Origin: Helochares maculicollis
Lineage: Eukaryota; Arthropoda; Insecta; Coleoptera; Hydrophilidae
DNA: 64,000 bases
Direction: 5' to 3'
NCBI GenBank assembly: GCA_033557835.1
Contig: JAWQRO010000058.1
Span: 1 to 64,000 of the forward strand
This document shows, in pieces, positions 12,601 to 27,600 of the stretch (the first letter of the stretch is position 1; each line of letters opens with the position of its first letter). The notes under the pieces were generated by a model. That model saw only the letters and a list, made by a program, of their open reading frames with translations, had not been told where the DNA came from and made no database searches. Made by a program: the position numbers and the translations under genes.

Positions 12601-15600
12601 TAAAACAAATGAAGCCATTATAAACTCCATGCAAATATCAAAGAAATAATTCAAATTATAATTCTTGCTAAACAAAATTTTTAGACTCAAAACAAACCAA
12701 AGAATTTTTTAAACGAATACAAAAGTATACCAGAACACCTTCTTTTAGAATAAAATATTGACATTAAATTCTGCAACTTGACTTAAACCATATCTGAATG
12801 TTGCCTATTGAATGAAATGCAGTTCAGACAGTAAAGATTACGATTTTTATTATGCGTATTTAAAAAAAGTTAAATTAACAAGATAAAGAGAAGATTTTAC
12901 AGATATGCAAGTAAGCATGTTGAATTCTATACTATAGCATATATTCCATATATAATAAGCCAGATGTCTGTTTGTTAGATAACAAATTTACAACATTATG
13001 AAAGACTGCTGTTACATGTCAAGTTACAAAAACTTAACCAGCTATATTAATTTTTACATAGTTTGGGTTTATGGCATTTTAGACCAACAAGACCAACAAG
13101 AAGATAATCAATTCAAGTTTAAACACAAAATTTTATCTGGAGCCAAAGATCAGTGAAGCTAATCCTTAACCATGCAATCCAACAATCCGGGATAAATAAA
13201 ATCACTCGACATAACCCCGCAACACTCAGAGAGAAGTTAGAAATTAAAAGAAACTTAAGAAATCTCTACCAAAGAACAACAATACCAACACATAAGTTAC
13301 CGTGCAGTAAGAGAACTAAAAGTTTTATTGAAGAGTAGAGCACGCAGAAAAATCTACCCAAATTTGGACAAACAGAAGCGACTGACAGTCGAAAACCACG
13401 AAAACTGCAATACAATAGGATTTTTCAATATGGGCGGGTCGAAAACAAGTTATGTGTGAGGTATTTAATGAATTTGTTTTTATTTGAAAGGTCCACGAGT
13501 GTCATTATGCATGGAATACAACATGGTTCATATTTCTTATGCGGCTTTGCATGGTGGTACAGATCCAAGTTGTTCAGTTTTCATTACTTGGCCGCATAAA
13601 TCCACCTGAATTTCAGCAATAGCATTGACTATGTCATTTGCGGCTTATTGCTATAGAATTACGATTTAAGAAAACCCCACAACAAAAAGTCTAGCAATGT
13701 CAAGTCACTTGATCTTGGTGGCGTGTCAGGTCATCTCTGCGAGAAATAATCATACATTCTAATCGTTCATAGACAATGTCCATCGTGGGGCCTCCTATAT
13801 GACACGTGATACCATCCTGATGGAATTACATGTGGTTTTCCTCCATGTCGTTCAATTTTGGTCAAAAAATATCGGCTATCATCTCGTTCTGTCGCGCTGA
13901 CGATGATGGTCTCACCAACATCGTTTTCGAAAAAATACAGTCCAATAACGTTATCGGCTTAAAACTCGCATAAAACGTTGAGTTTCTGGGTTAGTTGAAT
14001 TTTCACAGGTCCAAGTCTCGATGCAAAATTAGCCAAGTTGAAGTCAGAAAAAGCCGAGTTCTTGGATACTGCCAGGAGTTGACTGCTTCGGGTTCTCTTG
14101 CTCACTTTTACGGACCGCGATAATGTTCTACGTCAATCTGGCGTTCCTATGACGTACGAGTGTTGACTAAACCGATCGTCTTGAATTTGGTAACTAACCG
14201 TTAGAAAATCGACTTTGAAAGATCACCGCAATACGTGCACTGTTTCCACTTACGAACACTTATTTTGATACTAAAGCGTTTTTACATTTTGGACGTGCTG
14301 CTCAATCGTGTAACTTGTCATAGTAATTTCACAGCAGTGAATGAATTATAAACAAAGCATATTAGACAATGACTACGAAACCAACATCGCCACCACATGG
14401 TGCGAACATCGACTCGTCTCAATTCTTTATATCTTACCAACCTATGCAGTTGGCCGGTTTTTAAATAACTCAAAGAAACCCATTGCTTCTGCCCTGCATC
14501 AATATGTCTAAAAAATGTTGATAACAATTTGCAAATAATTTAAATTGCTCATCTTCTACATAGATTCTCTGGTGTTATATAATTTTTATGTGTAGACTAA
14601 CAGTTAAACACTTCTATTTCATTTTCTGTTATATCATATTCACTGTTGGGTTCTTTCAATGGCAAAACGTTCATTTTTCATCTAAAATTATCCTGAGAAC
14701 CGGAATTAGAGTCGTGCAATACATTCATTTATTTATTGTATATGAAATTAATTTAATGATACTTGTCAAAATACTACTTGATTTTAAATAAACAAAAACG
14801 AATCTCAATGGCACCTAAATGACGTAGCTCTACGTTTATGGCTATTAACTTTTGTAAATAAAGATTTAGTAGTACGTCAACAGACAGCATGTGTTATGAG
14901 GTTTTGTGAAAATTGCATGTCGGCATTTAGGCACATAAGACTTGTACGTTATCAATTAATTAATACATTTTAGTATAAGCAATCATCAGAAATTGGGGTC
15001 AATTATTAAAGGTTGTAATCACAAGATATTTGTAAATCTAAGTAAGATTTACACATCCGAGTAACTTCTAGGTTTTACCGTCGTTCAATCTTTAATTAGT
15101 CATTCAAGAAAAATGTCATGATCAACCTCACTGGTGCCCTAAGTTAAATCCTGTATCCGTTTATCCCCGATCTGACAGGTTTTGTTACTTTTAGAATTGA
15201 TTTTTATTAGATTAGCTCGAGGCTGCATGATGATATGACAAAGGTAAATATCATCTAACTAATTTTAAATGTCTTTACGCAGATAGATTCAACCGCATAA
15301 GCAATTTTAACCGACCCTACAAACAAATTTATTCTATAAATAATCGCGGTTCTGCAATTCGGTTACGTTGTTTAAGCGATTGCTAATTTTAGTGTTTTCA
15401 TGTAAATTACGCATGGAGTTGTAAAGGATACGTGAAGTGTGGGAGCTGAGTTTGATTGCAGTTCATTAGGGCAATGGGTGAACTCAATTGTTTTTCATAG
15501 CTAAATTGTATTTATTAAATAAATATTGCATTTGTTTGAAAAGCTGTAAAAAATTGGATTTGACTTTAAGTGTTCTGGTCATAAACTGCAATGTTCGCAT

Positions 15601-18600
15601 TGCCATGCTTTTTGTAATTTCGTTATGCATATGTTAACAGAGCGTATTACATTAATAATGCTGTTAAATGCAAACTTATCTGTTAGACTACAAAATATTC
15701 AAATGAAATGATTGAATTCGACACAATGTTAAATGAAATAAATTAAAAACCAACCAATGCCCAAAATGACAACAAAGCGACGCATGACGCTTCACAGGCG
15801 CAGTCGGGAACAGGTCGCTCTATTCGCATATGCCCTTTCAGCGGCGACCCGGACGCAACATCTGAATAATTCGAGTAACATATAAATATATGCAGATAGA
15901 GTCCATACAGAGGAATTATAAACAACAAAACAGTTAATGAAAAATTGATGGACAATGATGGCATTGCACTGGCTATGTGCATGTCTACCGCCTGCGAACG
16001 GGCTGCCCCATGTGTGCGAGTGCATATTTGCCTTCGTTACCACAAAATAAATACACACCACTTCACAACCCTTCTCTGTCTTCCGCACCCCCAAAGCGCG
16101 AATTCTCTGCCTCTGCGATAGCCTCCACCTGTGTGTATAATCCAGATCACATACGGTTTACCCAGTAATTTATACATATGTAAATTGAACTGGATTGTAT
16201 AAATAGGGTGAATAAGGGGTAGCCGATCAAAATGCATCGGTTAATTCCTCGACCATAAACCGAGGTAAACACTCGGCAGGATTCTTCTCAACAAGAGTAA
16301 ATAATTGCTGCTTAAGTTATACACGTATCGCAAAGCGTGGTATAGAGAGGAAAGATGTAAAGGTGGAAGGTAAACAGCCACAATACAGAGATTTAAAGCG
16401 GTATCAAAAGAAACGCATTTGTCGTGTACTCCGCAAACAAGATGAGAAGCAAAGAATGTCCTCGAGTGGTGCGCGACCGCAAAAAAGATAATTTACTCCA
16501 AAAAAATCTCTTATACACACAGAATCTGTTACATGGATCCGTGAAATGTTGTTCGTAATTTGTTCTCTCTGCCCAACACTGCCGCACTGCTTCCTCTTTG
16601 AAAACTAACGATTGCAAAAGGATAAAAACTATAGTAGCGGGCTTTAGAACTCCTGGCGATGTAAAATTTTTTTAAACATTTACGTGAATTTCGGACCTAA
16701 TCCTTCTTCAGCAATAATTTATGCAGTAGAGACCTGGCAATTTTATGAGTATTTTGATCCGGATTGCAAATTCACACTGCACAGTTGAAGGATTCGCATT
16801 TATTTTGTATATCCGCCCATTTATCCCAGTTTTTCGCAGACCAAACACAATAAATTTTTTATGGCGTTCTTGAAGAGTTAGCCGTATTATCAAAACAGTG
16901 ATTATCGATTATGCATGAAAACGTTATAACTTATTCACCGGATCCCGCCAGAAAATGTCTGGTTTAAACGTTAAGGGTAAACAGAGTATGGAAGCCCTCA
17001 CTCTTCATCTGTTGAATTTATAAATAATCAACAGGATATAAGAAAGATTTTTAAGCGCCATCCTTGTATAATATCTTTAAGCTGCTTATTCAATAATCAT
17101 ATACTGTGTATAAGATTATATCCTTCCGCTTCTTTATTTCAACCAACGTCCGCCGAAGAGACCAGGAATCTTTTAATACGGCCCTGCCCGGCCAACTTAC
17201 AAAGAAAATGTACCGAAGAAGGACCGGATAACGAAATTTGATTTGAAACGTATTTACCATTGACCGAGCTCAATATCTTCACCAAACATTGTTATACTCT
17301 CTGATACTGGCAAATCTAATTTTTACATCTCTCCCCATCTGTATCCTATCCTCAGCGCCCTCGGCCTCGCTCGCTACTCCACATGCTGCTGTTACTACTG
17401 ATGGCCCGCCCATGCCGACTCACTTTGATTTTTTGATACTAGGTGGAACAAAACCAAACAAGCTAATAATAACGTATTTCGGGATGTCAGGAGAATAATG
17501 TATTTTGAGGAAATAATGCAAGGAAAACAAGGTAAGCCGGTTATGCTTGAAGTAATTTTATATCTATAACGATGCTGCTCTTGTATTCCTAAGCCAGACA
17601 AATCATAGCTTTTCTCTACGAAGCTAAATTTGACTCGTTTCTTAATACTTTGAATCAGAAATATGCCAAAAATTGTCTGGTTCGAAAAACTAAAATCACT
17701 TAAAGCTTTAAGATACATTGATCTAAGTAGTTCCACAAGTTCGAGATTTGCGATAAGTATTTTGGATTCACTATTTAAATAATTTTATCTTAATATATAA
17801 AGTTACTAGTCTAATAAATTAGCATTTAAAATAGTCGTTAGAACAACCAAAATAATTTCACAATGCCATAATTTTTTTTCGGCAAACTTCAATCATTAAT
17901 AAGTCAAGTAGAGTTTGAAATGGTTTGACGGACAGGTGAAGTTTATTGCGGAACTACAGGAGTACATCCAGCAGCGCTGATGTAGCCAGCCGCCACCAGA
18001 GCATCTTCTAGCAGAGGCAACCCGCCTGTCTTGTTTCCTATCGGAGCCATAATCTGCCGATGGCACTCTGATACCTCGTAATGGCTCTTTCAACATTAAT
18101 TCTTCATTTTTGACAAGGACTACCTGTCTCAAACAGATTTATAAATCAAAGAGCGAATCATTAGTTGGAAGGCCGGAGGCTTCTTCATCCAAACTTCCTC
18201 TAAACAACATCGTTTCCGGTGGCCGCGCTTCCTACAGCCGCAACACCAACTGCGCCTTTATCTCTCCACCGCCACCCTCGTACGTTATTTGACAAATATT
18301 TATTGTACGAAATGTCACAAGTGAAATATTTATATCTGCTGGGAAATTCTGACTTCATCCACATTTTTCCACAACCTACTACTCTATCAGGACGGCCAAC
18401 TCGCCCCTACCAAATTATCTTGTAAATAAACCAAATTATCCACATAAAGCGTACAAATGAAGCGCATAAATTAAATTACTCTCATAAATGAAAATAACTA
18501 CATAAAAGAAATTTAGTATATAATTAGTAATGAAGATGGTACGACTTCGGCATAAAAGTTCACAATGCAGGATATTTTATGAATTTTGGCGGTTATTGTA

Positions 18601-21600
18601 TTACATAGTTTATGGATTTTAAGGTACCTTTCGTCGCGGGGCGTTATGTCGACATCCAAATAAGTGCCCGTAAATATTATTTTTATTTTCCCATTTGAAA
18701 GTTTGCGCTTGTAAATTTTGCAAAAGAATTATTTTGACTAACAACGTTAAATTCTCGCAAAATAGCGAAAAATTGCTGTGAGCTTTACCATTCTTTCTGC
18801 CCGTCAACCCTCCCCTATAGATTCCTTCTATTTTTTCATCAAGCATTTCTGGGCTGCGCATCACTTGGAAAACAACAGGCGAGCGGGTTATCGATCAAAT
18901 AAAATTAATTGTCTATTAAAAGTTTTTCTGTGGTAATTGTATTCAGAGGAATTTGCTGCACAATTAATAATTATGCAAATTAGTTTTAATAGATTGTGCT
19001 TGAAGTCACATTCGTAGATTAACTGGCCGTAATTTATTGTTTGGATAGTGTGCTCGTTTGTTTTTGATATTGCAAACATTTGATAAATTATTGTACTGGT
19101 TTAATAAAGCTAGCAATTTGAGGATGGTGGTAATTCATCACCTGTAAATCATTTAGAAAAAATTAGCACAAAACAGCCAAGATTTTGAACAGACAGTATA
19201 AACTAAAAGCGACAATCCCATCACATGTTGAAAAACGCGCAGAATTCGAATTTAAGAGGGGCCTACTCAGGACGTCCAAAACAATTTTCTATTAGAATGT
19301 TTTGCTGCACATTAAACTAACAGAAAATAGTTGTTTTTTCACATGCAAGATGCTTATTTCAAAAATAATTTGTATACAAGACTAAATATTTAAACATACG
19401 TGGGATACAGCAAATTGGTGATCCGAAAAAAAGGCTTTTTCCAATATTATTTGCAGTTCGTTACTGAATCATCTGAAATAAAAAACAAAAAGGGGCTCGT
19501 TAGATAATGGTATAATGCTCCTGTTGAACAAAGGCATTTCAAGAATTTTGTTTTTTAATAGTGGCGAATGTTGAAATTCAAACTTGTTTTTACGATCAAA
19601 ATTTTACACACATTTTTTGCTAAAAAAAAATCGAAGATATCGTTTTAGCTATGATCTTTCAAACGGATTTGTTGAAACTTTCATTGCTTTTTTGTGCAAA
19701 GCCCAATGCATCTCTGCAACAATGCTTTGTCTGTAAGATTTTGATAAACAGGTTTTATTACTTCTATGACTTCCTTTGGCCTAGGCATGGTAGTCATGTT
19801 TGAAAGATTTCAACATCTCAGCCTTTGCTTGTTGATACTTACACCACGACTCAGTACATGGTGGATACTAATGATGCACAGACCATTAGTCAATCAATTT
19901 ATCAGTCAGTTTTCCTTTGCTACCGAGCCCATGTTTCTTTTACACGCACTTAGGCGCATATAGATCAATAATTGTACATAACCAGCACATTCTTTTTACA
20001 TCATCTAAATTTCTCCATAAGGAGTAGCTTTCACAATACTAAAGTAAGTCTTTGAGTACCCATCCCCAACGTAATATAAAAATCTCATTCCAAAATTTTT
20101 CAACGAATTTCAATAACATCGATTTCCATCTTTCTCACTTTACCTTCATAATTTGCCAAACTAGTTTTCTTGTGTGTCATACTATTCTTCATATTCTTTA
20201 GTGTTTTTTTGATTTTTCCATAATTCGTAAGCATTGCATTAAGAAAGTTTTACAAATACATCAATAATTTTGCCCATAAATGTCCTATTAGGGATGACAC
20301 GCCAAACTGACGAAAATGAAAAATTAATAATCTCAGAAAATGTATATTTAAGGAGAATACTCCATTCAAAGCTATATCTCCAAAAATAATAGTCTGATTT
20401 GAATGAAATTTTCAGAGAATACTTTTGAAATATTAAACTTTTACAAAATGAAAAACAAAAAATCGATTTATTCAAAATTCTAACAAGGTCCCTTAAAGAG
20501 CCAATACTTCTAAAAAAGAGTTGTACTTTCTCAGAGAAGGCCCGTTATGATTATAATGACATGAATAGATAAAACGTTTCAGTTTCATCTTGGCTTAGGC
20601 CATGAACACATTTGTGTTATATATTATTAAATTATTTGCGCGCTTACCTCAAGGCATCATCTGAATAAACATCGATTTCGTCTTAATAAGAAAATGCCTT
20701 GCAAGGTTTGGCCGGCCTACACATAGCACATAAATAAAAATCGAAACCTATTATTTCATTAACTGGTAGTTGTTTGAGCGCTAACATTATAGTCAAGATT
20801 AATAATCATGCCGCCACGGTCCTTCGGTAGTTGCAATCAAAAGGCGAAAGGTAGTTGCAATCCGAGAATAATAATATGCATCTTAATGGGCGATTTTAAT
20901 TAAAAAAGGGCTTCTCCAATTACATCATTAAATATTGGTGCGCCGTACCTCTAAGTTTTTCGCTTAATTATTCCTGCATGTTGCGGCTATTTCAACAATT
21001 TTTGGGTGTACAATCACAGACTGTATTCGCTGAGTTTCAATACTTCGCGATTGCTGCTTCCATTATTCCTTCAATTATTCAGAATGTAATCCCATATGAA
21101 TGATGAGTCCAAAGCGTGCCTTTCGCAATCAGAACAGAAAAAGACCTGGACTAGAAGAGGGGATAGGACGTGAAGAATATTGAGGTCTGGAAAAAGGACG
21201 TAGGGTCGCAATAAAAGAACGCAGAACTGAAGAGGAAATAGGATGTGCTGTGGGAAAAACGATCTTGTGGGAAGAGGATTGTAAAATAATAATACCGATG
21301 ATAATAATAATAAAAAAATTGATAAAAGAAGCAGAAACAATTGATCAATTTGCACGCAATTTGACATGAAAAAATGGATCGATGTGATCGTCATCTCTTC
21401 GAGTAGTCCATTCGTTACCTCCGCATTAGGGAATAAATACACTACGACAGTAACTAATGACCATTACTGCGCTATCCTCTATTATGTTTCTCTGTTATTT
21501 TCTTTTGCGCGCACTAATTGTATGATATTTAGTGAAAAAAATGATATATCTTAACAATTCGGACAAATAAAAGGCGAAACTCTTTTTGGGGGAGGTTGCT

Positions 21601-24600
21601 GTAAGAAAAGAGATTGATATAGTTAATCCTGTTTCTAATGAATGGTTCTATTTTTTTATCTACTTTCAGCGAGGGGTTTTATGATAACGTATTGTAAAAC
21701 TAAATGGAACAAACTTCAGGATAATGGATAGGAAAGGGTTTTTTTTACTTTCGCCATAAATCATAATTTTAAGAGGTAGGAAGGGTGATTTTGATGTTGA
21801 ATTATCCCGTAGCACTAAGCGTTTACTTTAAGATTGTTTTTAATACACATTCATTTGCAATGCAGAATTATTACTTAAGATAACAATAAAGTAGGTGCAT
21901 ATTAATGCCATATTTGTTAGTGTTATCTTTTGGTGGAGCGCCGAAAGGAAGAGACGGAGTTCGAATGGAGTGATGTGAGGAGAAAATAGCGAAATGATTT
22001 TAAACGGTAAGAATTCTGACACTCCCTATATTTATTTGCACGTATGTACATATTGTGCATATAAATGTTTATGGGTGCTGTCGGGGTTACTTTGATCTCG
22101 ATGGAACAAGCGACAGAGTTTAGCATTTGATTACAATGGCTGTGTGTACACACAATCACTGGTACAAATGAAATGCGCTGAGCGCCGCGCAGAGCCAGTC
22201 GGTCTGCTCTCCAGATATTTCGAATTCAAGAATGGCTATTATGCATTCATACTCTGCGTTTGTTTACACTCCTACATTCCATGTTTGTATTCATATCGAA
22301 AATGCAAAGGTTACGCCGCACTTGTACGTCACGGGACGACACGTCGCACCGCATCGACTCGCGATAAAAAACACCGCCCCAGTCTAATTAGTTTCAAACG
22401 ACCACAATAAATCAAAATAGAAGCCAAACCAAAATGAAGAGAAAAAAAAACAATAAAAGAGGTCATCAATACTTAATATTTTTAATACCGCTAAATATGC
22501 ATTATAGAAAAGAGGTAATAATACCGATATAAAATATTTTCCACTCAGGTAATCCATCTTTTTAGGAAATGTAATAGTGGCACTAATCTCGTCATAGAAC
22601 CATTAAATATATCAACCATGCCTCAGGCAACTTAATAAAAATACGTAATAAAAGTAAAGCGGGTAGTAGATATACTTTCCGCTATTATTCATTACTTTTA
22701 ACCCCTCACTAATTATATTTTATAAGTACACCCGCCATAATGTAGCGGCCACGCCGAGTTATCTCCCAATTAGGTTTTTGTACAGCCGGTTGAGGAAGGC
22801 AATCACCGTGTGTTGCCCGGTATGTGAGAGAGGAAGAGAGTCGGAAAGCAATGATAATCTTAACGCTTACGTGGTTTTTATCCCTTAAATCTGGCGAGGA
22901 TATAGCACGAACGATGACATCCATTATTTTTCTCTCTGATTACCTCCAACTCCCGTAGGTGCTAACACTAATTCCATCCATGTTTGTGTTAACACGTTAT
23001 CCTTCGTTCGTGCAGATGGAGCTCAAAGAAAAATGCAGTTAGAAAGGTGCTAAAGGTCCTCGATTTACAGTCTTTGAAATCACTTATTTACCAAATACAA
23101 ATATTTGATAATGTCTTGTAATTTGCATTTATTTCTTGTCGGAAATCTTCCTGGAAATGGTTTATTCAATCATTTTTATTATTTGATAATTACAAATCTA
23201 GCTCAGTGCTATATTATATATATTAAATAAAGTCTCTTGGCTGACGGTTTGACTGGCTCATCAATGCCCAGCCCAAACCGTGGAACCCAAAATAGTGAAA
23301 TTTCTTAGACACATTGCTCTAATGCTTTCGGCAATAATACTGAATAAAATATGTAAAATTCTTGGTATTCTTTTCTTAATGGGGTTCAACGTATTTTTAA
23401 CGAGTCTTTTTAAACGAGTTAAAAAAACTAAAAATACAATGCTAGACATGAAAATTTTAGTTTTACAGTTTTCATTTCAAATAAAAAGACACATATTTGG
23501 CCTTTTTTCAAAAAATTAATTTTCGAAGGGTATATGGAGGATTTGTATAGTCTAGAAACACTTAAATTATACAAATATATGCAGGATATTAAAAGACAAA
23601 AAACATCATAAACAGCAACAGCCTGTATTAATATAACGCTCAATATAGATTGTCCCGAAATAAATGGACGCATCAGAACACAAAAACTGATGTGGATTAC
23701 AAATTAAATACCAACTAAGACCCGACATTTTCCAATTCCTAATTATAGATATAGAATACACAAAAGATCCAATTAAAATAATCTGACTAGGCTACAGGTC
23801 ACGTAATTATTTTTCCAGACGGTATAGGAGAGCATAACTAATATACATAAAACTTAAACTTTAAAATCTTGACTTATGTCTGCGAAAGCGAATTTCTGAA
23901 TACCTAATGTGCGCTACAAATCCAGATGATATTTTATTAATCGCATAGGTTTTTCAAAAGTATTAGCCTGAATCATCGATAGCAAACAATTTGCGGATAG
24001 ATGTTGCTTTATCTCAAAGTCTATCATCTATGCAAGAATTACATTCCACCCTGCAAAGATGTTTTATAAAAGTAGTTAAAAATCGTAGGAAAAGCCAACA
24101 TTTCTGCCCCATAATGAAAATTCAAACTATTCTCGATGATGCATAACTAAGTGTCTCGACCATCAAAGATACTAGTGTACCCAGATTTTCTGCAAAAATA
24201 TAACATTTTTACTTGTTATTTGAAAAGTTTGCATTTATTTTAAAACACATTTCTCTGCAATCCTTAATATTCTCCACCCTTGCATGCTTCCGGTCCATTT
24301 AACACTTTTGTCGATATTTTCTGCTATTATTTTAAGTTTTAAGTTTAAGTTTAAGTTTAAGTGTGCTTTCATTTCTTGCTTCATATTTTTATTCATGCTT
24401 GTGTTGCTTTAGTTTTATTTAGTTCTCTTTTATCTTACCTATTTATCCAATATAAATTCTTCTCTCTTTTTGCCAATAGAAGTCCCTTACAGCTTGATCT
24501 CCTAACGAATAATATTTATATTTTGTATCCTTTTTAACACTTATTCAAGAGATAAATTTATCTTCATTACTATGCAAATTATATTCCTCTCTAGACATTG

Positions 24601-27600
24601 AATTTTTTATAATTATGGAGTCTAAAATTAATCGAAGTTGTCTTGTTTGTTGTGTCTCTGCATATTTATGAATATTTTGATGCTTTTTGAAGCCATTTAG
24701 TGTTCTGATATCATCATTTTCTCAGAGATCGATAAATTATTCTGTACATCTGCCTTACCTTTTTTTAACACCGCTCCAGCATAGCATACTTCATTAGTAA
24801 ATCGATTATTTTAGTTTCACAAACTATTTCTATAACCAGCGTTTTTTGTTTGTATTGATTGAGGTTTAAGTTTGAGCGTTCCACACTATTCGCCTCTCCC
24901 CATGTTTACGCTTAGGGTTACTTTAACGATAGTGATTCCCACTCACGGCTATTATCTTTTGTTTTTTTTGTCATTCTTCTAGAAGCCCATTCTGATAGCG
25001 ACACTTTGGGCCAGATGATATTTACTAATTTGGGTCCACCCCCGGTATTTAATTTCTTTGGTAGAACGAGAACTATACAAAAAATACTTTATGTGTGTTC
25101 CTTACAAATTCAATTTTACCGGTTGACTCATAACTGTCAATTGTCTAACCAAGTTTTGTTAAAAATAGCAAAGTTGTAATACATCGAAAATAAAAATGCA
25201 TTCAACAATAAAAATAGTTTATCCATAGCCATCAAATTGTGAATGACATGCCCACAAAAATTTGATCTTTAAACAAAACTAAAAATAAACTATTACTTAA
25301 ATACTATATCCTACCTCTTCGCAATTTAACATTCCTAATATTTTCGTCATCTACAATGTTTTTTTTATCAGGAAGTGCATTTTATTAGCGAGAAGCGCCT
25401 ACGCAATGTCTTGTATAATGCTTCCATGATTCTTCGATTAGCACGTGTACATTCATAATAATAAACATATGGTTATAATTAGATAAACCGAAACAGGTGT
25501 CTAAATCGATCCAAGGTAATAATATGCTAATTAATTGTACGTTAGTAAATAATGAATTTGCTATAGTAAACCATAAGCTATAATTGGAAACCTTAGGTAA
25601 AGAGTTATTATTAAAAAACGTAAATATTATAGCTCTGATAAACTCGTCCACGCAGTACACGATTTTCATCAATTTAATAAAACGTTGATTAAAGTCACAA
25701 AAATCTTCCTATCATTGAATATACATATGCGCAAGTTCTTTGTGCTTGAAATATAGTATCTAAGTTCTCGGCCTCGTCTTGTAGCACATAAGTTTATTAA
25801 GTAGAAAAATGATCGCGGTAGCACAAAAGCCTGAAAAGAGTTTCGTCCTGAATTATATTCCCCCAAACCTCTTCCGTCTCTACGTCATTCACAATATATA
25901 AATTAGACTGCGAGGGAGAGGGTGGTGCAAAAGGGACATCGATCAGGCCGTAGAAATCGAATTCTTCTAAAAAAAGTCCCGATACAAAATATTTAATAAG
26001 TGTAATGGAAATTTAGACCCCGATAGTCAACGGAGTGCCCCCTGAACGCCGCTCGGCTCACCAATTGCCAACCTGTCCCTGAATTGCCACGTGACTCGTC
26101 AAATTCTAACAGTATTCTCAATTTTCGACAGATTCACCAATTGCCAGTCGACACTCCAATTGAAAAGATTTTAATAATTATTTTTGTTGATTACTAAGTT
26201 TGTAAAAAGCGCGTGGCGTGAGTACATTTTAAAAGTTTAATTTATGGATCGTCCATAACTTTTCGCGTAAAAGAGGACGAAGCGTGCGACCTTTTATTTT
26301 CGAAAATTAATAGCGAGCAAGGGATGATAAAATTCTTCTTCCTCCTTCTCCTCGTTTTATTTTATGCAAGAAACTAACGAATGTAATAGAGCTTTAAAAC
26401 GCGAATTAACTATGAGAATCAATCTCGCGCTAATCCCGAAGAGTACACGCCGCGTCCCGGAAACTCTTGGGTCGCCCGGTCGTGCCGTTAGAACTGCAGT
26501 GCTCCGGTGGTGCGGAGGGACTCAGCTCTGGGTATAATTTCGCTGTGGGGCTTTAGAGCTCGTTGTAAAATGTCAAAGCATTTATTAATACAGTTTACGA
26601 CCACAATAAAAATCTTGTTAAACTTGTCCCGCATACACAAGGCCGCCGCCACCACCTCATCCGCCGCCGCAGAACCAGAGAGCTTTATGTAAAATCCAGT
26701 ATGGCTTGCCTGTTTGTTATTAATAGCAGTGCTGCTGTTGTCCTATCGTTATCCTATATAGAAAAGTGTGTGCTGTGCGCATTTTCTGCATTGATTGAAT
26801 ATTATATTGTACATGTTACGCTTAAGAGATTCCCTCAAAAAAATTTTACAATGAATTTCTTAACACAAAACGTTCCTGCTATTGTTTATACATATAATAG
26901 TTCTTCAGGCCATGTAAGCTTATGGCTTAATTGGCTATTTCTCGCCATTCTTTCTTGTTCGTGGCTTTTCTCTTCGAATCTCTTTTATTAAGTTCTTCTA
27001 TGTCTTCTCTCACTGCGTCTTTATATTTTCTTTTGAGGCACCCTCTTCTTCGTTTTCCCACCGCTTCCATACTTAGCTCTCGTTCTCGTATGACAGCAAT
27101 TCTTGTTCATAGACTGAGCGACCTTTCCGAAATCTTGTTTGAGAATCTTCAAAGTCTTTGTCATACTGTATCAATCTTTTAGTCAGGTTGGCCAAAATTT
27201 TGTACACTGTGTCAAGAAGAGCAGTTCGTCAGTAGTTTCTGCAGTTGGTTATAACCCCTTGTTTAAATAATGATATCATTAGTACTTCTGACCCATTTGC
27301 AGGCTTTTTCTCTTCTTACCATATACGTATATGTAAATTTGTACTTTACTTCTTCTTCTCCTCCCCACTCTTTTATCAATGCATTAGCAATTCAATTATC
27401 GCCCGCACTTAAATTACTTTTCTAACTTTGAAAATGTTTTGTGTATCTCGCTTCTTGTTGGTTTTTCATCAAAGTTTTGACTCATGCTGAATTCTACATC
27501 TGTAACATTCTCCACCTGAAATATTTCCATTGTAATATTAGCTGAGACTTTATCTAAGCTTCATTTCTTCGCGCTTATTCAATTCCGCACTCTTCCTCAA

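Larger units (their letters stand above)
3639..13139 (+). other. Perlecan intron 1, first part (non-coding)
   Basis: About 9.5 kb of AT-rich intron with no convincing exon. It contains a dispersed-repeat fragment (5130-5215) and a stretch with GATA-type palindromes and a GC palindrome (7568-7731). An 8-bp perfect inverted repeat (TTCCAGAA/TTCTGGAA, 10-bp loop) lies at 12177-12202. Long first introns of insect developmental genes often carry enhancers. None is proven here. Confidence 0.5.
20481..26926 (+). other. Perlecan intron 1, third part (non-coding)
   Basis: About 6.4 kb of intron. It includes a hexanucleotide run at 24331-24362 and a GC-richer stretch at 26030-26700. No ORF here has a recognisable domain. 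A 123-codon minus frame at 21071-21442 is phenylalanine/leucine-rich low-complexity sequence and is not convincing. Confidence 0.4.

Noticed and set aside
19494..19530. tRNA-Pro-like 5' half (GGCTCGTTAGATAATGGTAT)
   Set aside because: No matching acceptor-stem 3' half, anticodon arm or T-loop follows. It borders the Mutator-like relic and is probably coincidental.
21071..21442. 123-codon minus-strand ORF
   Set aside because: Phe/Leu/Tyr-rich low complexity from a purine-rich plus strand; no domain or splice context.
26931..27182. 83-codon forward ORF (Ser/Leu-rich)
   Set aside because: It is the complement of the C-terminal tail of the minus-strand non-LTR element.
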